Positions 1-5,413 of a stretch of DNA of 10,260 nt are shown one piece after another; within the stretch, counting starts at the first letter, position 1; every line of letters starts with the position of its first letter. The translations under genes were made by a program, and so were the position numbers. The notes below the pieces were generated by a model. That model saw nothing but the letters and a program-made list of their open reading frames with translations, was not told the DNA's origin and did not search any database. This stretch comes from Collinsella aerofaciens (lineage in GTDB: Bacteria > Actinomycetota > Coriobacteriia > Coriobacteriales > Coriobacteriaceae): the NCBI GenBank assembly GCA_905213725.1, contig CAJMJM010000063.1, forward strand, positions 1 to 10,260, read 5' to 3'.

Positions 1-924
1 CTGCCCATCGTCGACGACTACGATCACCTGATGGGCATCGTCTTCCGCAAGGACTACGACAGCCACAAGACCAACCCCAACGAGCTGCTCGACGGCGACA
101 AGCGCTACATGGTCGGCGCCGGTATCAACACCCGCGACTATGCCGAGCGCGTGCCGCTGCTCATCGAGGCCGGCGCCGATGTCCTGTGCATCGACTCTTC
201 CGAGGGCTTCAGCGAGTGGCAGAAGCGCACCATTGAGTGGATTCGCGCCAACTACGGCGAGGACGTCAAGGTCGGTGCCGGTAACGTCGTCGACGCCGAG
301 GGCTTCCGCTTCCTGGCTGACTGTGGTGCCGATTTCATCAAGGTCGGTATCGGCGGCGGTTCCATTTGCATTACCCGTGAGACCAAGGGTATCGGCCGTG
401 GCCAGGCCACTGCGTTGATCGACGTCTGCCGCGCGCGCGACGAGTACTACGAGGAGACCGGCGTCTACGTGCCCGTGTGCTCCGACGGCGGTATCGTCTA
501 CGACTACCACATGACGCTTGCCCTTGCCATGGGTGCCGACTTTATGATGCTGGGCCGTTACTTCGCCCGCTTTGACGAGAGCCCGACCGAGCGCGTCAAC
601 GTCAATGGCCAGTACATGAAGGAGTACTGGGGCGAGGGTTCTGCGCGTGCCCGCAACTGGCAGCGCTACGACCTGGGCGGCGCCGCGAAGCTCAGCTTCG
701 TCGAGGGCGTCGATTCCTACGTTCCTTACGCCGGCTCCCTCAAGGACGGCGTGGGCGGCACGCTCTACAAGGTCAAGTCCACGATGTGCAACTGCGGCGC
801 CCTCTCGATCCCCGAGCTCCAGGAAAAGGCACGCCTAACGCTTGTCAGCTCTACTTCCATCGTCGAAGGCGGCGCCCACGACGTAGTCGTCAAGGACTCC
901 CAGCAAAGCGTCAGCTACCGCTAA
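1..924 (+). CDS. guaB: IMP dehydrogenase, C-terminal part (5' end outside window)
   Basis: IMP dehydrogenase oxidises IMP to XMP with NAD+, the committed step of guanine nucleotide synthesis in the cytoplasm. The frame is open from base 1, giving 307 residues of an enzyme that is usually about 490-500 long. The first residues (LPIVDDYDHLMGIVFRKDYD) look like the end of the second CBS domain returning to the barrel. The catalytic loop is GIGGGSICITRE, with the nucleophilic Cys at fragment residue 123 (codon 367-369). PVCSDGGI and LALAMGADFMMLGRYFA follow as the phosphate-binding part. The flap carries an Arg-Tyr pair (residues 222-223, in NWQRYD), which fits a dehydrogenase better than GMP reductase. 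The loop (GGGSICITRE) and the flap (YWGEGSARARN) differ from the common GPGSICTTR and GMGS forms and recall the trypanosomatid-like clade also found in gut Gram-positives. The gene ends with TAA at 922-924, and a terminator lies about 160 nt downstream. Confidence 0.93.
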   Translation: MPIVDDYDHLMGIVFRKDYDSHKTNPNELLDGDKRYMVGAGINTRDYAERVPLLIEAGADVLCIDSSEGFSEWQKRTIEWIRANYGEDVKVGAGNVVDAEGFRFLADCGADFIKVGIGGGSICITRETKGIGRGQATALIDVCRARDEYYEETGVYVPVCSDGGIVYDYHMTLALAMGADFMMLGRYFARFDESPTERVNVNGQYMKEYWGEGSARARNWQRYDLGGAAKLSFVEGVDSYVPYAGSLKDGVGGTLYKVKSTMCNCGALSIPELQEKARLTLVSSTSIVEGGAHDVVVKDSQQSVSYR

Positions 925-929
925 GCGGC

Positions 930-1023
930 TTTCCCAAGCACCGCACCTTGCCGTTCAAACCGTCGCTCTCGTACCAAAGTACGCGTCGCTCCTCTTTCAT
1001 GGCAATTTGCGGCACTTGGAAAA
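930..1023. repeat. Long imperfect inverted repeat just after guaB
   Basis: Arms 930-952 and 1001-1023 can pair over 23 positions with 18 Watson-Crick pairs; the mismatches are at 933, 939-940 and 946-947. The 48-nt interior contains a small hairpin (CGTAC at 970-974 with GTACG at 979-983) and an 8-bp direct repeat CGTCGCTC (961-968 and 984-991). The right arm is followed by ACCCTTTCG rather than a T-run, so it is not a typical intrinsic terminator. It starts only 6 nt after the guaB stop. It could be a 3'-UTR stabilising structure or a degenerate palindromic repeat. No protein of credible length fits here. Confidence 0.6.
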
Positions 1024-1083
1024 CCCTTTCGTGCTAGAACGAGTTTCAAACAAAGGTTGATTCAAAACCACGTTATTTAGATA

Positions 1084-1125
1084 AAGCGAGATGCCCGCAA
1101 GTCGCAGGCATCTCGCTTGTTGTAT
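1084..1125 (+). terminator. Intrinsic terminator, probably ending guaB transcription
   Basis: A perfect 12-bp stem is formed by AAGCGAGATGCC (1084-1095) and GGCATCTCGCTT (1107-1118), with an 11-nt loop. It is followed by the U-rich stretch TTGTTGTATTTG. It is the only strong terminator between guaB and leuS. The T-tract is broken by G, so efficiency may be moderate. Confidence 0.8.
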
Positions 1126-1126
1126 T

Positions 1127-1135
1127 TGCTATTAT
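1127..1135 (+). promoter_or_regulatory. Extended -10 promoter for leuS
   Basis: TGC-TATTAT gives an extended -10 (TGn at 1127-1129, hexamer TATTAT at 1130-1135). The hexamer 17 nt upstream (GGCATC, 1107-1112, inside the terminator stem) is a poor -35, so recognition would rest on the extended -10. Transcription would start near 1142, leaving a leader of about 150 nt before leuS. This is a motif match only. Confidence 0.45.
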
Positions 1136-1152
1136 CAGTCGAGTCAACCTTA

Positions 1153-1271
1153 GGGTCGGGCGGCTTAGCTTTGTTCGCTACAAGTTCCGCACGCAAAGAA
1201 GAGCACTAAATGTGCTCTTCGTCTTGCGCAGGACTGTCCGCAGTAGCGAATAAAGCTAAGCCGACCGACCC
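1153..1271 (+). promoter_or_regulatory. 119-nt hairpin in the leuS leader
   Basis: The outer arms 1153-1181 and 1243-1271 pair over 29 positions with 27 Watson-Crick pairs, one G-U (1173/1251) and one mismatch (1160/1264). Inside, CGCAA (1192-1196) pairs with TTGCG (1224-1228), and GAAGAGCAC (1198-1206) pairs perfectly with GTGCTCTTC (1212-1220) around the loop TAAAT. No T-run follows, so it is not a terminator. It ends 12 nt before the leuS Shine-Dalgarno. It lies between the predicted start of transcription and the gene, so it would be part of the leuS mRNA. I could not find the conserved T-box sequence (UGGNACCGCG-like) expected of a tRNA-sensing leader. A RNA regulator, an RNase III target or a palindromic mobile repeat are all possible. 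Confidence 0.7.
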
Positions 1272-1294
1272 CAGCTAAGATTAAAGGAGCTGAT

Positions 1295-3871
1295 ATGTGC
1301 GATTGCACAGATCATAAGGACGAGATTCCTGCCTACGACGCGCAGGCCATTGAGTCCAAGTGGATGAAGGCCTGGGAGGACTCCAACCTCTTTGCCGTCG
1401 ACACCGACGACAGCAAGCCCAAGAAGTATGTGCTCGAGATGTTCCCGTATCCGTCGGGCGACCTGCACATGGGCCACGCGCGCAACTACACCATCGGCGA
1501 TGCCATGGCCCGTCAGGCTCGTATGCGCGGCTTTGACGTGCTGCACCCCATCGGCTTTGACGCCTTTGGCCTGCCCGCCGAGAACGCCGCCATCAAGCAC
1601 AACACGCAGGCTGCCGCCTGGACGTATAAGAACATGGACCAGGCGCTCGCCACGATGAAGCGCATGGGCTTCTCCTACGATCTGGATCGCATGGTCAAGA
1701 CCTGCAGCCCCGACTACTACCGCTGGGGCCAGTGGATCTTTGAGAAGATGTGGGAAAAGGGCCTGGTCTACCGTAAGAAGAACCCGGTTAACTGGTGCCC
1801 CACCTGCAAGACCGTTCTGGCCAACGAGCAGGTTACCGAGGGCAAGTGCTGGCGCTGCGGCACCGAGCCCGAGAAACGCGACCTGGAGCAGTGGTACTAC
1901 AAGATTACCGAGTACTCTCAGGAGCTGCTCGACGACCTGGAGAAGCTCCCCGGCTGGCCCGAGCGCGTCAAGCAGATGCAGGCCAACTGGATCGGTCGCT
2001 CCGAGGGCGCCGAGGTCGACTTTACCCTGTGCGACAAGGACGGCGAGCCCATCGAGGGCGACGAGGGTAAGATCACCGTCTTCACCACGCGTGCCGATAC
2101 CCTTTTTGGCGTCTCCTTCTTTGTCCTGGCTCCCGAGTACGCCGGCTTGCACTAGCTCGTCGAGGGCACGGAGTACGAGGAGGCCGTGACAAAGATCGTC
2201 GAGGACTCCAAGCATATCTCTGCCGTCGAGCGTGCCCAGGGCACCCTCGAGAAGCATGGTGCCTTCACGGGCCGCTATGTGGTAAACCCCGTCAACGGCG
2301 AGAAGGTCCCTGTGTGGGTTGCCGACTACGTCGTGGCCGACTACGGCACCGGCGCCGTCATGGCCGTTCCCTGTGGCGACCAGCGCGACTTTGAGTTTGC
2401 CCGTAAGTACGACCTGCCGATCGTGCCGATCATCCTGGACGATGACGATCGCGCTGCCGTCGAGGCCAGCGGCGAGACCATCGATACCTTCCATGCCGAG
2501 ACCGTCGACTGGGATTGCGCCCATGCTGCCGAGGGCACGCTCGTCCAGTCCGGCAAGTACACCGGCATGCGCGGCGGTAAGCACTCCGAGGGCGAGGCTG
2601 CGATCGTGGCCGACCTCGAGGCCATGGGCTGCGGCCGGCGCAAGGTCGAGTTCCGCCTGCGCGACTGGCTCATTTCCCGTCAGCGCTATTGGGGCAACCC
2701 CATCCCGGCCATCCACTGCGAGCACTGCGGCATCGTGCCCGTGCCCGAGGATCAGCTGCCGGTGACGCTGCCCGAGAACCTGGACTTGGGCGCCGGCGAA
2801 ACCCTCGCCGAGTGCAAGGAGTTCTACGAGACCACCTGCCCGGTCTGCGGCCGCCCGGCCAAGCGCGAGACCGATACCATGGACACCTTTACCTGCTCCA
2901 GCTGGTATTACCTGCGCTATACCGACCCGCACAACACCGAGCTGCCCTTCTCCCGCGAGGCCGCCGACCGGTGGATGCCCGTCGATAACTACATCGGCGG
3001 CATCGAGCACGCCATTCTGCACCTGCTCTACAGCCGCTTCAATACCAAGGCACTTCGCGACCAGGGCCTGCTGAGCGTGGACGAGCCCTTCACTAACCTA
3101 CTGTGCCAGGGCATGGTCAAGGACGAGAACGGCGACACCATGTCCAAGTCCAAGGGCAATGTCGTGCCCCCGAGCTCGGTCATCGAACCTTACGGCGCCG
3201 ACACCATGCGTTTGGCGATCCTGTTTATCGCCCCGCCCGAGAAGGACTTCGACTGGGATCCCAAGGCCGTCGAGGGCGCCAACCGCTTCATCAAGCGCGC
3301 CTGGCGTATCGTTTGGCAGCTCGTCCAGTCTGGCGACGCCAACGTGGCCTTCGACAAGTCCGCGCTCGACGAGTTTGCGATGAAGCTCTATCGCGAGCGT
3401 CACCGCACCATCGCCAAGTGCACCGAGGACTTCGATCGCGGCCAGTTCAACACCGCGATCTCGGCCGTCATGGAGCTCGTCAACGCGGCGAGCGCCTATC
3501 TCAACGCCACCGAGGGTACCGCCCGCGACAAGGCGCTGTGCTACGGCGTGGCTAAGGATATCGTGAGCGTCCTGGCGCCCATCTGCCCGTTTTGGGCCGA
3601 CGAGCTGTGGCACGAGGCCCTCGGCTGCGAGGGTAACGCCTACACCGCTGCCTGGCCCGAGTTCGACCTGGCCGAGTCCGTTGAGGACACGGTGCAGATC
3701 GTCGTCCAGGTGCTCGGTAAGGTCCGCGGCCGCGTCGACGTGGCCCGCGATGCCTCCAATGAGGATATGCAGGCTGCCGCCGAGGCCGCCGTCGCCAAGT
3801 GGCTCGAGGGCAAGACGGTCGTCAAGGCCATCTGCGTGCCCGGCAAGCTGGTCAACCTGGTGGTCAAGTAA
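1295..3871 (+). pseudogene. leuS: Leucyl-tRNA synthetase, full length but with one in-frame TAG (codon 287)
   Basis: LeuRS attaches leucine to tRNA-Leu in the cytoplasm and edits mischarged tRNA. The reading frame spans 858 codons plus TAA (E. coli LeuRS is 860 residues). The start ATG has AAAGGAGC five bases upstream. Visible parts are: HIGH motif as HMGH (58-61); a zinc knuckle with C168, C171, C185 and C188; the CP1 editing domain with the threonine-rich TTRADT (264-269) and GTGAVMAVPCGDQRD (Asp 362 probably the editing Asp); a second Cys pair set (CEHC, CPVC); the KMSKS loop as TMSKS (615-619); an anticodon-binding helical domain; and a C-terminal domain ending GKLVNLVVK. Codon 287 is TAG (2153-2155). 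The frame continues past it with perfect family similarity (LVEGTEYEEAV), so only one base appears changed, probably from CAG or GAG. I label it pseudogene only formally. A sequencing error, a recent mutation with a second leuS elsewhere, suppression, or a two-chain product are alternatives. It is transcribed alone. Confidence 0.9.
2153..2155 (+). other. In-frame amber codon inside leuS
   Basis: The codon reads TAG between CAC (His 286) and CTC, in the same frame as both halves of leuS. The upstream part (286 residues) carries HMGH and the zinc knuckle but not the KMSKS loop. The downstream part carries KMSKS and the anticodon-binding domain. A GTG at 2186-2188 lies in frame downstream, with GAGGAGG (2177-2183) only two bases before it, which is too close for a good ribosome site. 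Confidence 0.95.
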
Positions 3872-3900
3872 GCATTGCGTGCTTAACTGACGCATAAAAG

Positions 3901-3935
3901 ACGAGGGGCGATCCGGTTGGGTCGTCCCTCGTTTT
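3901..3935. terminator. Strong, probably bidirectional terminator between leuS and the lipoprotein gene
   Basis: A continuous 14-bp stem (3901-3914 with 3919-3932, including two G-U pairs at 3908/3925 and 3912/3921) closes the tetraloop GGTT. TTTT follows on the plus strand. On the minus strand the stem is followed by CTTTTATG, from AAAAG at 3896-3900. It starts 29 nt after the leuS stop and lies 41 nt beyond the stop of the converging minus-strand gene, so it can end both transcripts. Confidence 0.87.
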
Positions 3936-3975
3936 GTGTTGTATGCCCTGCTTAGTCATTGCGTCGCACCGTCTT

Positions 3976-4548
3976 CTATGGGATGTGTACCAGGTCCCTA
4001 AAGTAAACGTTGCCCGTTGCCTCTTCGAACATCCAAATTTTGAGGTAGATGTCGTTGAGGTCGTTGTTCACATCAAAGTCCGGGTCGTCGAAGGTGCCCA
4101 CAAAGGTGAGCATGGCGCGCGTTTCCTCTCCAGCGGCGACCGGTTGGCGCATGCGTACGTCGCGGACCACGCCGTTGACGTAGGCATAGGAGTCCACATC
4201 GCCAAACATCATGTCGACACCGGTGTTGTTGGTCACCGTAAAGACGAGCGCGGCGTCGCCGTAGCCATCCGTGTCCTTGCCCACGCAGGTAACATGGACG
4301 TTCTCGTCTGCCTCAAGGTCGATGGGGAGCTGTTCTTGGGAATCGGGACTCAGGCCCTGGGGATCGACGATGTCCTCGTCTATTTTGTCGAAGCTCTCCG
4401 ATGGCGTCGTTTTCTCGATGGCTTTTGTGCTGCCAGGGTTCGGTTCGCATGTGTCGGTTTTGCCATTCGCGTTGCCGCAGCCCAAGAGGGCCAACGAGCA
4501 CGTTGCGATGGCGAGCGCAGTCATGCAGAGGGTGCCTAGGCGTTTCAT
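3976..4548 (-). CDS. Putative secreted lipoprotein of unknown function
   Basis: The product has 190 residues. The N-terminus is a lipoprotein signal peptide: MKR, a hydrophobic stretch, then the lipobox LALLGC with the lipidated Cys at residue 24. A polar, acidic linker (about 25-80, rich in Asp, Glu, Pro and Ser) would tether it to the outer face of the membrane. The remaining part (about 84-190) alternates short beta-like stretches such as AALVFTVTNNTGVDMMFGDVD and AMLTFVGTFDD, which recall the small Ig-like/DUF4352-type beta-sandwich domains of Gram-positive lipoproteins. That comparison is an impression, not a match. No catalytic motif is seen. The start is fixed by AAGGAGG five bases before ATG (complement of 4554-4560). 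It stands alone, convergent with leuS and divergent from the rimP operon. I cannot assign a function. Confidence 0.85.
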   Translation of the reverse strand: MKRLGTLCMTALAIATCSLALLGCGNANGKTDTCEPNPGSTKAIEKTTPSESFDKIDEDIVDPQGLSPDSQEQLPIDLEADENVHVTCVGKDTDGYGDAALVFTVTNNTGVDMMFGDVDSYAYVNGVVRDVRMRQPVAAGEETRAMLTFVGTFDDPDFDVNNDLNDIYLKIWMFEEATGNVYFRDLVHIP

Positions 4549-4623
4549 GGGTGCCTCCTTGCCGTAGAGGATTTGGAAAGGTTCGTCGTTGCGCGACTTG
4601 CTGGCTGGCTTGTTGCAGAATGT

Positions 4624-4651
4624 CCCCTAGCGTAAGTCTGATCGATAGGGG
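4624..4651. repeat. Short inverted repeat upstream of the lipoprotein gene
   Basis: CCCCTA (4624-4629) pairs with TAGGGG (4646-4651), and after one mismatch CG (4631-4632) pairs with CG (4643-4644), leaving a 10-nt loop. It lies about 75-100 bases upstream of the minus-strand lipoprotein start, where an operator or leader hairpin could sit. I see no convincing promoter for that gene around it. Confidence 0.35.
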
Positions 4652-4678
4652 CTCGGGGAGGAATGCCCTTGGGGTCCG

Positions 4679-4714
4679 AACGGGCCTGTGGAATGGGACG
4701 CATGGCCCGTTTTG
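4679..4714 (+). terminator. Possible terminator-like hairpin upstream of the rimP promoter
   Basis: AACGGGCC (4679-4686) and GGCCCGTT (4704-4711) form a perfect 8-bp stem with a 17-nt loop, followed by only two further T residues and then GGGG. On the plus strand it resembles a weak terminator, yet no plus-strand gene ends upstream. It might block stray transcription entering the rimP promoter region. The T-run is short, so this call is tentative. Confidence 0.35.
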
Positions 4715-4810
4715 GGGCTGTTGAGGGTGCGCCGCATGGGGTTCCTCGACCAATTGTCCTATTCTTATGGAGAAGCTGTGCACACGCTGACCTGCAGATT
4801 CGTACTGTGC

Positions 4811-4839
4811 TTGCACGTTTCCGCAGCTATTGGTATAGT
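4811..4839 (+). promoter_or_regulatory. Sigma-70 type promoter of the rimP-nusA-infB operon
   Basis: TTGCAC (4811-4816), a 17-nt spacer, and TATAGT (4834-4839) with an extended TG at 4831-4832. Transcription would start near 4846. The palindrome TTTGC-TT-GCAAA (4839-4850) covers the predicted start and could be an operator, though it is short. No equally good promoter is seen elsewhere in the 4549-4917 gap. Confidence 0.75.
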
Positions 4840-4864
4840 TTGCTTGCAAATGAAGTTGTAATTG

Positions 4865-4898
4865 AAAGAAGTGGGGTTTCGGCCCCGCTTCTTTTTTG
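4865..4898 (+). terminator. Leader terminator (attenuator) between operon promoter and rimP
   Basis: AAAGAAGTGGGG (4865-4876) pairs with CCCCGCTTCTTT (4883-4894) over 12 bp with one G-U (4872/4887). The loop is TTTCGG, in effect a UUCG tetraloop closed by U-G, and the stem runs into six T residues (4892-4897). It lies about 20 nt after the predicted transcription start and before the rimP Shine-Dalgarno, so full termination would silence the operon. NusA of Bacillus subtilis is known to autoregulate by attenuation in the equivalent leader; a similar role here is inference. I see no obvious antiterminator in the short leader. Confidence 0.85.
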
Positions 4899-4917
4899 TA
4901 TGGATGGAGGTGCCGCA

Positions 4918-5391
4918 ATGGTCAAGACCAAGACCGAGCAGGCGATCATCGACGCGCTCGAGGCCGTCGCTCCCCAGCACGATGTCGACATCGTCGACGT
5001 CGAGCTCGTGGGTGCCACCAAGGCCCCCTGCGTGCGTGTGCGTATCGAGGGTGCCGAGGGTCAGAGCCTGTCGCTCAACGGCGTCACGGCCAACACCAAG
5101 TGGGTCGGCGACGTGATCGAGGAGCTCGATCCCATTTCTTCGAGCTACACGCTTGAGGTGTCGAGCCCGGGCATGGCGCGCCCGTTGCGCCGCCCGCGCG
5201 ACTTTGCCCGCTTTGTGGGCGAGGACTGCGAGCTCACCTCCACCGCCACCGAGGGCTGTCGCAAGTTCACCGGCAAGATTGCCGCTGCGACCGAGACCGA
5301 CGTGACCCTCGAGCTCGAGGACGGCGAGTCCGTCACCCTCGATTTCTCTGATGTAAAAAAGTGCAAGTTGCAGCCCACCTACGACTTCTAG
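4918..5391 (+). CDS. rimP: Ribosome maturation factor RimP
   Basis: RimP binds the 30S subunit late in its assembly and helps 16S rRNA mature. The product has 157 residues, the usual family size. The N-terminal alpha/beta domain (about 1-77) contains HDVDIVDVELVGATKAPCVRVRIEG. The hallmark YTLEVSSPGMARPLRRPRDF (77-96) leads into the C-terminal Sm-like beta barrel (about 97-157). An ATG at 4918 is chosen because GGAGGTG (4906-4912) lies five bases before it; the in-frame ATG at 4900 would place that site inside the gene, and still longer in-frame extensions would cross the promoter and the leader terminator. It is the first gene of the operon, 22 nt ahead of nusA. Confidence 0.95.
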   Translation: MVKTKTEQAIIDALEAVAPQHDVDIVDVELVGATKAPCVRVRIEGAEGQSLSLNGVTANTKWVGDVIEELDPISSSYTLEVSSPGMARPLRRPRDFARFVGEDCELTSTATEGCRKFTGKIAAATETDVTLELEDGESVTLDFSDVKKCKLQPTYDF

Positions 5392-5413
5392 CCCGCGAAG
5401 GAAGGAAAGTAAG

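Noticed and set aside
1057..1085. Possible promoter TTGATT-17-GATAAA upstream of leuS
   Set aside because: The -10 lacks its first T, and transcription would start inside the guaB terminator stem; the extended -10 at 1127-1135 is more plausible.
1142..1294. T-box riboswitch upstream of leuS
   Set aside because: Context and length would suit, but I find no T-box consensus (UGGNACCGCG-like) and no Stem I features; the structure is essentially one long hairpin.
2153..2188. Programmed recoding such as pyrrolysine or a designed split LeuRS
   Set aside because: Not accepted as the main reading: no special downstream structure was evident, the restart GTG has a poor ribosome site, and a one-base change explains everything. 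Kept as an alternative only.
1256..3022. A 588-residue minus-strand frame opposite leuS
   Set aside because: Same codon-bias artefact; no ribosome site or recognisable domain, and it fully overlaps LeuRS motifs.
3934..4539. A 201-residue plus-strand frame opposite the lipoprotein gene
   Set aside because: It begins right after a strong terminator with no ribosome site; the minus-strand frame has a lipobox and an AAGGAGG site.
4663..4917. An 85-residue N-terminal extension of RimP from an upstream ATG
   Set aside because: It would cross the predicted promoter and the leader terminator, and the strong Shine-Dalgarno at 4906-4912 marks ATG 4918.
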